Positions 46,432-54,762 of a stretch of DNA of 64,000 bases are shown here, piece after piece. A program made the translations under genes and the position numbers. The stretch comes from a virus, in IMG/VR virus record IMGVR_UViG_3300027847_002504, positions 1-64,000 of that record. One strand, 5' to 3'. The notes beneath the pieces were generated by a model, which was given only the letters and a program-made list of their open reading frames with translations, made no database searches and was not told the DNA's origin. Position 1 is the stretch's first letter; the number at the start of each line of letters is the position of its first letter.

Positions 46432-47226
46432 TTATCGTCCTATAATAAACGGTTCTGATTTCTTTAATAATTCCCTTGTCAAATTCATGTCAAGATCTCC
46501 AACGCCATCCCTTACCTTTGTTTCAGCATCAATCCATATTTTCTCATCGCCCGATGACTTTTCTATTTTTGGAATTTCTTCTGCGACATTTTTTGGTCCG
46601 AGGCCACCAGCATATCCAATATATCCTGGAACATTCCTGTCTGGCCAACCACCAGGTAACACTCCGGCACCGTGGGAGTTATCAAATAGCAATGTCGCGT
46701 TAACTCCCCGAAGCCTAAGCCTTTCAACAATGTCTTTACTTTCACCGCTCTCTTGTATGATTATTTGTTTCCCTACAAATGACGGGTCGTAAAACCCATT
46801 GTAGAACTCGTCCGTAACTTTTGGGGTTTCCCCATGAAGATTTATTTGGAGCCTTGAAAACATCGCAAATATATTTTTCATATTTCTATCTAAGGAGTTG
46901 AAGAAATTTTTCCACCCAACTTTTTGGATCTGGTCAACCCAGCTTCCGCAAATGTGCCCAGACAGGGGGAATTGCTTTTTACAAGTCCACCCACCGATGT
47001 TAAAGAATCGGTCTTCTTGCGAAGAAATGTTATAAAGATCTCTCATCCAATCAAAGCTGGGGAATCTGTTTCCATCAATTTGTTCGCGTGATAGCAAAAT
47101 ACCCCATTCAACAAAGGGGTATTCATCGTAGACCTCTACCATATTGTCAATGTCTGTATTGTCATCTGCACCAGTAACAGTGACTCTGTCTATAATATTT
47201 CTCTTTCCATCTTTACTTAATAGCAT
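46432..47226 (-). CDS. TIM-barrel protein, phosphoribosylanthranilate-isomerase-like
   Basis: 264 residues. L-L-F-D-N-S-H-G-A-G-V-L-P-G-G-W, Y-A-G-G-L-G-P-K-N-V and I-W-I-D-A-E-T-K-V-R resemble the phosphate-binding strands of TrpF-like (beta/alpha)8 barrels. No trp genes are near; beside the heptose kinase a sugar-phosphate substrate is more likely. ATG at 47226 has AAGGAGAG upstream. Confidence 0.55.
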   Translation of the reverse strand: MLLSKDGKRNIIDRVTVTGADDNTDIDNMVEVYDEYPFVEWGILLSREQIDGNRFPSFDWMRDLYNISSQEDRFFNIGGWTCKKQFPLSGHICGSWVDQIQKVGWKNFFNSLDRNMKNIFAMFSRLQINLHGETPKVTDEFYNGFYDPSFVGKQIIIQESGESKDIVERLRLRGVNATLLFDNSHGAGVLPGGWPDRNVPGYIGYAGGLGPKNVAEEIPKIEKSSGDEKIWIDAETKVRDGVGDLDMNLTRELLKKSEPFIIGR

Positions 47227-47282
47227 AGGTCTCTCCTTAGATTTGATATGATTATACATTGTGGAAACAAAAAGATAGACAT

Positions 47283-47858
47283 TTATAAATCTGACTTTTT
47301 GTTAAATTTTGTCGCGGCCTCGCAAAATTTTAATAAATCATTATCTGAAAAATTGTTTTTGGCAATGTTTGCAATAAAACAAACGAATCTGACGTTATTT
47401 TTAAAGTACCCAAAATTAGAGTTGATTCTATCAAGACTCGCTCTCATCATACCTTTGTCTTCCCATCCGGCAATAGAGTTTGGCAAAACCATATTCCATC
47501 CAGTAATAGGGCAAATGCCTTTCTGAGACTCCCATAGTGATTTTAAGAATTCCAGGTCTATATCCCCTTTTTTCTGAGGCCTTTCTTTGCCCCTTGTTCT
47601 ATAATTTTTTAGAAAATATCTAAACCTTGTAAACCCATCTCTATTGTTTCCACAATAGTTTTTAATATTTATTTGATTCCTTTTAATATTTTCTTCCGAC
47701 ACGAACTTCAAGGCGTTCTTCCCCCTGTGGTTCCCATAACAAGAAGAGCAACAATATTGAAGCCTCCCAAGTCTCTCGCTTCTATTTATTTCTTTCCTTT
47801 CTTTTTCAAAAATTTTTTCACATGCTGGGTTAGCGCATTTTATTTTCTCTTTTGCCAT
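47283..47858 (-). CDS. HNH-type endonuclease, possible homing nuclease
   Basis: 191 residues. N-terminal C-x4-C...C-C-S-S-C zinc region, then C-P-I-T-G-W and A-S-L-D-R-I-N-S-N-F-G-Y-x-x-x-N-V-R-F-V, a common form of phage HNH/homing nucleases (D-R-I at the His-metal position). It lies 118 bases downstream of the intron-bearing tmRNA gene on the same strand, with its own TATAAT and a GAGGTGAT RBS. It may drive spread of that ORF-less intron; this is inference. Confidence 0.7.
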   Translation of the reverse strand: MAKEKIKCANPACEKIFEKERKEINRSERLGRLQYCCSSCYGNHRGKNALKFVSEENIKRNQINIKNYCGNNRDGFTRFRYFLKNYRTRGKERPQKKGDIDLEFLKSLWESQKGICPITGWNMVLPNSIAGWEDKGMMRASLDRINSNFGYFKNNVRFVCFIANIAKNNFSDNDLLKFCEAATKFNKKSDL

Positions 47859-47933
47859 CTTATCACCTCTAACATATTATACTACAGGTGGAGGCGAAGG
47901 GCCTTCTTATTAAAACAATTCCCTTCGAAAACA

Positions 47934-47971
47934 AAAAAGACTGAGTGCTTTATAGGCACTCAGCCTTTTTC
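47934..47971 (-). terminator. Rho-independent terminator of tmRNA
   Basis: Stem pairing G-C-T-G-A-G-T-G-C with G-C-A-C-T-C-A-G, followed on the minus strand by a run of six T. It begins 5 bases after the encoded CCA of the tmRNA. T-runs on both sides could make it bidirectional. Confidence 0.8.
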
Positions 47972-47975
47972 ATAT

Positions 47976-48680
47976 TGGTGGAGACGGCGGGGCTTGTACA
48001 CCCAGACTTTCACCTGGCAAGGACTATTTCTTCACCTGACAAGTCAGGGGAGAGCGTGTTATGGTTTTACCCATCCTAGTGATCCATAGTATAAATACCT
48101 TAGGACTCTATAAGTCTCTAGATGGCTTCCTCTTTTCAGATTCACCATACGGCGTTGGCATATTGATTACTCAACTTAGCTTTCACCGTGAAAGCTCTCA
48201 GTTTCCAATGAGAATCACTTCTCATGGCGACCAATTTGATCGAACCCGCGTCCTAAAACAACTTTATATCAACGTCTACATGTATAGTTAATTTTGCTAT
48301 CTTTTAGTCTGTGCCGTATTACATTCGCAGGTATTAACACCAACTGGCAGTATGACGATCACCTAAAACTTTCACTCTCAACTCAGGTGAGTCAGTATCA
48401 AGCGCTTTCCTCGATTTTTGTCGCTTACGGATTTATCAAGGGTCCATCCGTTAAGCGCTCGGCTCAATTAAGGCCGAGTTAGTCTGTCAACTAATTAGGC
48501 AGCGATTGCAAAGGCCGGAGCCTCTACTGGTGCTGCAAAACCTGCATCAAGACCAGGGAACTGAAGGATTTCTTCGTTGTTCGCTTTTATGTTTTTTAAC
48601 TGATGTTTAACGAGGCCAACAGTCATCCTCGACATGCAATTGATATTCTACCATTCTAGTCGAATACCTGTTACGTCCCC
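47976..48680 (-). ncRNA. ssrA: tmRNA (ssrA) precursor with group I intron
   Basis: The 5' end GGGGACG (48680-48674) pairs fully with CGTCTCC, followed by the encoded ACCA (47979-47976). GGTATTCGACTAG near the 5' end and GGACGCGGGTTCGAT before the intron match the conserved tmRNA ends. The tag frame runs from a GCG resume codon (48584-48582) to TAA (48497-48495): 29 residues, starting A-N-N-E-E and ending F-A-I-A-A, longer than usual bacterial tags (about 8-15, some to 35) but with the normal A-A end read by proteases. After removing the 246-base intron the RNA is about 459 bases. It frees stalled ribosomes and tags the incomplete protein. Confidence 0.92.
47993..48238 (-). other. Group I intron inside the tmRNA T-loop
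   Basis: The tmRNA T-stem and loop are split: GCGGG-TTCGAT on one side (ends 48239) and C-CCCGC on the other (starts 47992). Joining them restores a perfect 5-7-5 T-arm. The 5' exon ends in U and the intron ends in G, as group I splicing needs. Inside are elements close to the group I R (ATCTAGAGACTTATA) and S (AAGAAATAGTCC) core, which form P7. No ORF is inside. Splice points could shift by one base. Confidence 0.85.
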
Positions 48681-48898
48681 ACAAAATGTGGAAAATCTGG
48701 GTTAGCATTGACAAGGTGCTTAACCCAATAAAACGACTCCTTGTAGCCAGGGGCAAAAACGGTTTGAATCGCTATACCCTCCACCACCAGTTTTTACGGA
48801 AACTGGAAACCACAAACTATTCTATTTTCAAACTGAGATACAACATAGCCTCTCAAAAGGGCAATGTCAAGCTCTTACACAAAGATTCTACATCTTTT
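48681..48898. other. Gap between tmRNA and the membrane-protein gene
   Basis: No gene seen on either strand. It should hold the tmRNA promoter: on the minus strand a TTGTCA (48714-48709) with a weak CACATT (48690-48685) 18 bases on. CCACA/TGTGG inverted repeats flank the tmRNA 5' end. Confidence 0.3.
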
Positions 48899-49463
48899 CT
48901 ACCAAATCTTCCATTTCCATGGGGCTTTACACCTCCACGAACGTGGCTTCAGTAGGGCTGGCTTATCTTCTACGTACCATGTCTCTACCGGAGGGGCGGG
49001 CTCCACTGTCGTGACATCAAGCGTGAACTCTTCGAGGCTTTCGACATCTTCGAATACCTTTAATGTCACATTGGGGTCTATGGTCGGTATTGGGACAGAT
49101 TCTGATGTGACTACCTCACTCTTTTTTTTTTACCGCGAAGGCGGATCTTTTCTTTAATTTCTCGATATCACTTGATATCGTTAGGATTTTACTAACGTTT
49201 GCGGCGACTTTGTCATCCGTTTGGGCAATTAGCGTTCTATTAATATCAGTGGAGTTTTTTATACCACTGATTTCTTTGCCTTGCAAAACAATGATAATAA
49301 ACATGATTGCAACGATGCAAAATGAAATAATCACCCTTGACTCTCTAAACACACCAGTCTTTTTTACCTTGGGGTCTTCTTTTACAGACACGGCGGGCTT
49401 CTTGGCTGGAGTACGCGATTTTGTTGGAGTCTTTTTCCTGGAATTCGTGGCTTTGGTTGCCAT
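48899..49463 (-). CDS. Basic single-pass membrane protein, one frameshift
   Basis: Lys/Thr/Pro-rich N-terminus (1-40), a transmembrane helix I-S-F-C-I-V-A-I-M-F-I-I-I-V-L (about 46-60), a coiled region, then, if one A is removed from the A10 run at 49122-49131, an acidic Pro/Val region and a Trp-rich end to TAG 48899-48901. Without the change it ends at 49116. Function unknown. Confidence 0.6.
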
Positions 49464-49512
49464 AACTTTATCCCCCCTATTGAATTATGCCATATTAGAC
49501 ATAGTTATATTT

Positions 49513-49853
49513 TCAATAAATAGGGGTGCTATTCCTTCCTTTCTTTTCCAACTCTCTTCTGCCAATATCCGCCAACTGCTCCATTAGTGGGCCAAAACTT
49601 CCTACAAAACCCTTTTGTTGCCCCACGCTCATTTCACTTTCGTGAGAATATCCGAGAATATTGAACTTCTTCGTCAAATGATTCAACTCCTTAACATCTT
49701 TGACATATTGTTCGATATATTCTGCCGCTTCTTCTGGAGAATCAAACTCATTGTTTTGTAATATATATTATTTGAGCTTTCCAATCTTCTGTTTGGTCCG
49801 CTAAAGTGTTGTGATTATGTGGTGTTTTCTTGTTTTTCTGTGATTTCTGTCAT
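49513..49853 (-). CDS. Hypothetical helical protein, two frameshifts
   Basis: Three frames join into one product of about 112 residues if one base is lost near 49818 and one in the TA repeat near 49753. The C-terminal part (S-P-E-E-A-A-E-Y-I-E-Q-Y-V-K and Q-Q-K-G-F-V-G-S-F-G-P-L) reads as a clear coding helix. No family recognised. Confidence 0.45.
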
Positions 49854-49866
49854 AATTCCCCTCCCT

Positions 49867-50379
49867 TCATGAGTTAAAATGGTTTAATAATATACCGATA
49901 GATTCCGTTAATGTCAAGTCGTTTGTATTTATTGTTAACTCGGCATCAACTGGCTGCTCAAACGGGGCATCGTATCCAGTGAATCCTTTGATTTCTCCAT
50001 CTTTAGCCTTCTTCCACATCCCTTTAACGTCTCTATTGGCGCATTCTTCTGGTGAACAATCGACATGGATTAGGTTTAGATCTGAAACGATCTCTCTAAC
50101 CACATCTCTCATTTCCTCAGTTGGGGAAACATAGCTTGCTAATACAATAATATTTTCCTGGTTCAGTAACTCTGCAACGTGAGCTACCCTTTTCAAATTT
50201 TCTTTTCTCCCTTCGTTAGAAAACCCCAGGCCCTTGCATAAACCCTCTCTTAATTTATCTCCATCTAAATGGACAATCTTGTGGCCAAGAGTCTCTAACT
50301 CTCTCTTGAAAGACAATGCCAAGGTTGTTTTCCCACTGCACGGGATTCCGGTAAACCAAATTGTTATATTTTTCCTCAT
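49867..50379 (-). CDS. cysC: Adenylylsulfate (APS) kinase
   Basis: 170 residues, close to the usual size. G-I-P-C-S-G-K-T-T P-loop (11-19), L-D-G-D-K-L-R-E-G-L, G-F-S-N-E-G-R-K-E-N and A-S-Y-V-S-P-T-E-E-M-R are APS-kinase motifs. It makes PAPS from APS and ATP. No sulfurylase is seen here, so the host would supply APS. The two sulfotransferase-like genes at 37004 and 41331 are the likely users. Confidence 0.9.
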   Translation of the reverse strand: MRKNITIWFTGIPCSGKTTLALSFKRELETLGHKIVHLDGDKLREGLCKGLGFSNEGRKENLKRVAHVAELLNQENIIVLASYVSPTEEMRDVVREIVSDLNLIHVDCSPEECANRDVKGMWKKAKDGEIKGFTGYDAPFEQPVDAELTINTNDLTLTESIGILLNHFNS

Positions 50380-50396
50380 ACTATCATTCTACATCG

Positions 50397-50901
50397 TTAA
50401 TAAAATTCTATGGCAATGTATCCGCCTGACACGACCATTACATGTCTTCTGTCAATTTCAGGCCCTATATTTTTGTTTAGGTATTCAACAAGTTTTTCTT
50501 CGTCATTGTGGAATCTCCTTTCAAAATAATATTTCAATGTTTCGTCTTGGCTTATAACAACACAATCCATTGGTAGGAGAACTCTTCGTGCGCCTCCTTC
50601 AGAAACATTTTTTATCGTGTTCTTTATAGAAGAGTTCAAGTATAGACCGCATACATAAAACAACTTTGCCTTTAACTACGCCATCATATTCTCCAAATTC
50701 CGAAATAGTAACAGTGCCGATTCCGATTTTAGATTTTTGATTGAGGGTGAATACTTGTGTTTTTGCAAACCCATGAGATAGCGTTGTTGCTTTATCAACG
50801 ACTAACTCGCTGCCACCCCATCCATCGAAAAGATGGACAATCAAAAATAAACTAATGATTTGACTATCAACTTCCATTATTATTATTATTACTTGGCTCA
50901 C
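50397..50901 (-). CDS. Hypothetical protein, one frameshift
   Basis: GTG at 50901 has GGAAGGAG eight bases upstream. The frame shifts near 50670; removing one A from an AAA run joins two ORFs into about 167 residues (K-G-K-L-F-Y-V-C-G at the joint). Beta-rich N-terminal half. No family recognised. Confidence 0.5.
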
Positions 50902-50920
50902 CGATCTGGCTCCTTCCTGC

Positions 50921-50948
50921 TTGTATTACGAGAAATTTTGAGTATAGT
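50921..50948 (+). promoter_or_regulatory. Promoter for the 50978 gene
   Basis: TTGTAT (50921-50926), 16 bases, TATAGT (50943-50948). Confidence 0.5.
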
Positions 50949-50977
50949 ATGTTATTTAACACAACACTGGAGTTAAT

Positions 50978-51586
50978 ATGAAAAATCACAGGTTATGGGG
51001 AATGAGATGCTACTTGTCGGGTGCGATGGACAAGGCCCCCGATCAGGGCGCGGAATGGCGGGTGTGGGAAGGTGATATACTCGAAAAGATGGGGATTGTT
51101 GTTCTTAACCCATGCGACAAGCCCATTGACCTTGAGGACGGGTTGGATATAGAGTGTCTTCAGTATAGGACTAAATTAAAAGAAGATGGGGATTACAAAA
51201 CGATTGCCAGTGAAATGAAAAAGGTGAGAATCGTTGATCTTAGAATGGTCGATATGGCCGACTTCTTAATTGTTAATCTCGATACCTCAATACCAACTTG
51301 TGGAACCCATGAAGAGATTAGTTGGGCCAACAGGATGAAGAACCCCGTCCTCATACACTGCAAACAGGGGAAGAGCGAAATTCCCGACTGGATGTTTGGT
51401 ATGATCCCGGATGAGCACATGTTTAGCACCTGGGATGAAATAAATGAATACCTCAGACATGTTAATGAAGACGAAGTGGTTGAGGACATGAAGAGATGGA
51501 TATTTTTCGATTACACCAAGTTGGTGCCGAAAGTTTCAATCGATTACATTCATGCGTCAGAAGAGAAGACCAAAGCTTACGCTTGA
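50978..51586 (+). CDS. Nucleoside 2-deoxyribosyltransferase-like protein
   Basis: 202 residues. C-Y-L-S-G-A-M near the start, then V-V-L-N-P-C and a D-x-x-x-x-D...P-T-C-G-T-H-E-E-I pattern with the catalytic Glu position, as in the NDT/LOG-like fold that cleaves or exchanges nucleoside bases. Could serve nucleotide salvage or act on NAD-related compounds. Confidence 0.72.
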   Translation: MKNHRLWGMRCYLSGAMDKAPDQGAEWRVWEGDILEKMGIVVLNPCDKPIDLEDGLDIECLQYRTKLKEDGDYKTIASEMKKVRIVDLRMVDMADFLIVNLDTSIPTCGTHEEISWANRMKNPVLIHCKQGKSEIPDWMFGMIPDEHMFSTWDEINEYLRHVNEDEVVEDMKRWIFFDYTKLVPKVSIDYIHASEEKTKAYA

Positions 51587-51682
51587 TAACCGTTCTGTAC
51601 CACAACGTTCTCAAGGCACTTGGTGGGAACTATTTGAAAGTCTAATAGGTGATGAGGGGCTAAAGTTAAATTAGGATCGTCT

Positions 51683-52141
51683 TTAATTTTTACCAGTAGG
51701 TTTCCATAATAAGGAATCAAATCCCCATTCAGATATAAATGGTTTCATTTTATCTGAATCTAAAGCACCCATGAAATTGTCAAGTGGTAGGTTCTCCCAG
51801 TCTTTGCCCTTTTCTTTCTCGGAGACTTTCATTTCATCGATCCAAGTCTTAATAGCGAGATCTCCCCACTCTCTGATTTCATTAATAACGTCATCTTTTT
51901 TATCGTTATTGTTTCCATCTGGGAATTGGCTATTATCTATCTCAACCCAGATTCTATTCTGACCAGGTGTATCACGTCCAAATAGGACTGCCATTAGAGT
52001 GATTCCGGCCTCCCAGTCATTTGCGCCTGCCCATAGTTTCCAGTCTAATGAATAACCATTGTCGGGACCCTTCTCAACAACTTAAAAATTTTCTGGCATT
52101 TTAGCGGATTTATTCTTAGCTGTTTTGTACCAATTACCCAT
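51683..52141 (-). CDS. M-G-N-W-Y-K-leader protein interrupted by an in-frame TAA
   Basis: From the ATG at 52141 the frame reads M-G-N-W-Y-K-T-A-K and is closed by TAA (52082-52084, codon 20), then continues open through Y-S-L-D-W-K-L-W-A-G-A-N-D-W-E to 51683. The start overlaps the upstream stop. Trp-rich, function unknown. Only the part from 51994 has a full start-stop frame. Confidence 0.5.
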
Positions 52142-52569
52142 TATTCTTTGTATTGTATATACCCTTCAAGAACAGTCTGCCAATCAGATAACGGATTAAA
52201 TCCGGCTTTATCATCAAGAATAACATTGCAATAAAACTTCTTGCTAAAATCTTGAAATTCATTTGGGAGACATTCTAAATTAGAATTTATGAAATCAAAC
52301 TTGATTCCATGTTTCTTAAACCATTTCAAATACCCTTCTATGTAAGGCTCGTGTGAGCAAGTCCATAAGATTAAAATCAATTCGGGATCTGCTGTCAACG
52401 TTTTCAACGCCTCTTCTGCCATAGGATAAAATGATTGGTTCTCCAAATCGTTTAAATAATATCCCCCAGGGCATATTGTTCCATGCAAGTCGATAGCCCA
52501 ATAAGTTCTGTCCCACCCGCGAGCGAGCTTGTTTTCGTATGCTATCTGTATACTTCTTTTAAGGCTCAT
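52141..52569 (-). CDS. HAD-superfamily phosphatase-like protein
   Basis: 142 residues. W-A-I-D-L-H-G-T-I is motif I (the second Asp is replaced by His), L-I-L-W-T-C-S motif II and N-V-I-L-D-D-K-A-G motif IV. Small cap-less HAD phosphatase, or inactive because of the D-x-H change. Overlaps the PRPP synthetase stop by 4 bases. Confidence 0.7.
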   Translation of the reverse strand: MSLKRSIQIAYENKLARGWDRTYWAIDLHGTICPGGYYLNDLENQSFYPMAEEALKTLTADPELILILWTCSHEPYIEGYLKWFKKHGIKFDFINSNLECLPNEFQDFSKKFYCNVILDDKAGFNPLSDWQTVLEGYIQYKE

Positions 52570-53552
52570 TCGTCGTCCTCCGGTGAAGAAAAGAGATCCG
52601 AAATCGACCTTCCGTCGTTAGCTCTAAGGACACACTCTCCGATTAATTTTCCAAGGTTTACGATTTTAATTTTTGGACTTTTCTTTACGTCAATAGAGTT
52701 TGTCACCAAAACTTTTTCGATACAACTATTTTCAATATTTTCATAGCTCTTGATTTTTCCATTGTTGATAAAGCAGCCATGAGCGACAGCAACATAAACT
52801 TTTGTTGCCCCCTTTTTCATAAGCAACTCCGCCCCATTGATCAAGGTGCCACCAGTCGAGGTCAAGTCGTCTACAAGAACACAGACCTTACCGTCAACCT
52901 CTCCCATGATGAAGTCAGATGTCGTGTTTGTTCCGCTATGTCTGGTTTTTGATATTACAGCCAATCTTGATCCTGGAACGAACTTTCTGTACTCTTTGGC
53001 AATCTTTCCAGCGCCTTCGTCTGGAGCGACCATTACAATGTCTTCTGTGGGGCATTTGCCAATCGTCTTAAGAAGTTCTTCCACCATAATCTTGGTGCAT
53101 GAAATGTGATCGACACCAATATCGAAGAACCCCTCGATTTGTGGAGCATGTAAGTTTATGAGAAGAGCGTCGTCTGCCCCCGCATACCCAATAAGTCCAG
53201 CCACCAACTTTGATGTGATGGGAACTCTTGGCTTATCTTTGCGATCCTGTCTTGAGTATCCCATATAAGGAATAATTACGGTGATATTTTTTGCCTTTGC
53301 CCTCTTAGCACAATCGATCATGACGAGCAATTCCATTAAGTCATCGTTCACTGGATCGAAGATGGTTTGGATTATGACAATGTCTCGTTTTCGGAGGTTA
53401 CAGTTATATTCGACATGTATTTCCCCCCGGTTGCTATTGCTTTCAAAAAGCTTGATAAATCTGTTGCCAAGTGGAATCGATAAATACCGCGCAACGCTTT
53501 TTGCCAACTTTTCGTTGGAACGCCCAGAAAATACGAGAGGTTCACCGTTCAT
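52566..53552 (-). CDS. prs: Ribose-phosphate pyrophosphokinase (PRPP synthetase)
   Basis: 328 residues, full length. Q-T-I-F-D-P-V-N-D-D-L-M-E-L-L, Y-M-G-Y-S-R-Q-D-R-K, L-H-A-P-Q-I-E-G-F-F, and the PRPP loop V-L-V-D-D-L-T-S-T-G-G-T are diagnostic. It makes PRPP from ribose 5-phosphate and ATP for nucleotide and NAD synthesis. With the nicotinamidase at 38726 it suggests help for host NAD or nucleotide pools. Confidence 0.93.
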   Translation of the reverse strand: MNGEPLVFSGRSNEKLAKSVARYLSIPLGNRFIKLFESNSNRGEIHVEYNCNLRKRDIVIIQTIFDPVNDDLMELLVMIDCAKRAKAKNITVIIPYMGYSRQDRKDKPRVPITSKLVAGLIGYAGADDALLINLHAPQIEGFFDIGVDHISCTKIMVEELLKTIGKCPTEDIVMVAPDEGAGKIAKEYRKFVPGSRLAVISKTRHSGTNTTSDFIMGEVDGKVCVLVDDLTSTGGTLINGAELLMKKGATKVYVAVAHGCFINNGKIKSYENIENSCIEKVLVTNSIDVKKSPKIKIVNLGKLIGECVLRANDGRSISDLFSSPEDDE

Positions 53553-53554
53553 GT

Positions 53555-54013
53555 CTACTCCTTATTTATTTTGTAAATGCAGAAACTGGAATTGTCAATT
53601 AATGATTCTTCATCCAAAATGACATTCCTCTGAAATGTACTCCTTCTTGTCCAACCATCTTCTTTTACGTCTCTCCTGACAGTTATATATGCTACACCGC
53701 TATCCTTAAGGAGCCCTCTTATTTTGATGATGATTTCCGCCCCCCTCTTCCTCGCTAACTGCATTTAATACATAAGTGCATGTAATCGTGTCATATAAAC
53801 CTTCTGGTGAGGTCGGGAAAAAATGTGGATCATATCGGTGCATTGACAATTCATCAGCGTCTGTGCCCTTACCGCACCGCACCCATAGTCTAAGCATCTA
53901 TCAACTAATAAATACTTTCTATTGAGCCATCGTGCGGGGGCAGAGGCCTTATCTCTCGATTTCGCAGTCTTATGGCTGTTTTTCATCCTGGGCCCCATTC
54001 TTGCAATGATCAT
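53555..54013 (-). pseudogene. SAM-dependent methyltransferase with a 5-base duplication and a frameshift
   Basis: The product would read K-T-A-K-S-R-D-K-A-S, L-D-Y-G-C-G-K-G-T-D-A-D, Y-D-P-H-F-F-P, Y-D-T-I-T-C-T-Y-V-L-N-A-V and A-Y-I-T-V-R-R-D, the usual string of a family of small bacterial methyltransferases. To restore it a tandem repeat of TGCGG near 53876 must lose one copy, and G6 near 53742 must become G5. The duplication is not a typical homopolymer error, so real decay is possible. Confidence 0.6.
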
Positions 54014-54308
54014 GGTCGCAATGTTTGTGGCGCTTCTTAATGCAGAGGATTGCCGCGATGATTGAGGGAATGACGCAACAAATCATGTGAAATTTAAATC
54101 CAAATAAGATGATAACCCCAAGTCCGCCCCAAGAAAACCAGCCGTGCATGTGTATATCGAAGACCTCATGAAGAATATGCTCTATTCCTTCGATTAAAAG
54201 GAATGATATAGCAAAAAATATCAAGAAACGTATGACCATCTTCACTTTGCTTGGTTTCTCCAATTCTTCACCTCGTTTGTGAGTTTTATTTTGATTTAGA
54301 CATTCCAT
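53970..54308 (-). CDS. Two-helix membrane protein with His-rich end
   Basis: 112 residues: two transmembrane helices (about 24-43 and 58-88) and a C-terminal K-K-R-H-K-H-C-D-H-D-H-C cluster that could bind metal. Overlaps the methyltransferase start by 44 bases. Confidence 0.55.
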   Translation of the reverse strand: MECLNQNKTHKRGEELEKPSKVKMVIRFLIFFAISFLLIEGIEHILHEVFDIHMHGWFSWGGLGVIILFGFKFHMICCVIPSIIAAILCIKKRHKHCDHDHCKNGAQDEKQP

Positions 54309-54326
54309 TTTTTAACCAATAATTAA

Positions 54327-54522
54327 TCTTTTAGGCTCGTAAGCAGGATTTTGTTTCAACCTCGTCATTAATCTTTGCCGCTACCCGGCTTCACAGTGCT
54401 TCTCACACACTCAGCCTGTTTGCGTTGCTACCTCGGTAGTGCTATCCGGTTTTCCGTCCTACCTTAAGAAGTGTAGTCCTGACTTTCCTCTGGTTTAACC
54501 AGCGACGAGTCGGCCTAAAAGA
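54327..54522 (-). ncRNA. rnpB: Compact RNase P RNA
   Basis: GAGGAAAGTCAGGACTACA (about 54490-54472) is conserved region I, and ACAAAATCCTGCTTA near the 3' end is conserved region V. The ends C-T-T-T-T-A-G-G-C and G-C-C-T-A-A-A-A-G pair as helix P1. At about 196 bases it is about half the size of bacterial RNase P RNA, so outer helices are missing. It would cut 5' leaders from tRNA precursors, perhaps with the host protein subunit. Confidence 0.85.
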
Positions 54523-54537
54523 AATTGTTAATACATA

Positions 54538-54565
54538 ACAATAGTTCGTGTTTCCCATTTGTCAA
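54538..54565 (-). promoter_or_regulatory. Promoter of the RNase P RNA
   Basis: On the minus strand TTGACA (54565-54560), 16 bases, TATTGT (54543-54538), ending about 15 bases before the mature 5' end. Confidence 0.65.
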
Positions 54566-54582
54566 GCCCTAAAATAGAAAAT

Positions 54583-54608
54583 GCCCCAGTGTTCAGTCCG
54601 GGGCTTTT
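54583..54608 (+). terminator. Probable terminator hairpin
   Basis: GCCCC, 12-base loop, GGGGC, then TTTT on the + strand; on the other strand it is followed by ATTTTC. Confidence 0.5.
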
Positions 54609-54762
54609 CCTATCATCTCAGCCGTTCCGGGCTGGATGGCGTTCATAACAGTGATATTATACCGTTAATTACTGGTTTTGCAAGCTCTATGAAGGAGTAT
54701 TACTAAAAATAAGTAACATAATCACAACATAACAAAACACAACCCAATCATAAGAGGGCGTA

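Noticed and set aside
48061-48482. + strand ORFs inside the tmRNA region as genes
   Set aside because: The tmRNA and intron on the opposite strand explain the sequence; no RBS precedes these ORFs.
5945-52084. Genome-wide stop-codon reassignment (TGA to Trp or TAA to Glu)
   Set aside because: Most genes end with TAA or TGA, often overlapping the next start, and Trp is normally TGG, so no global recoding.
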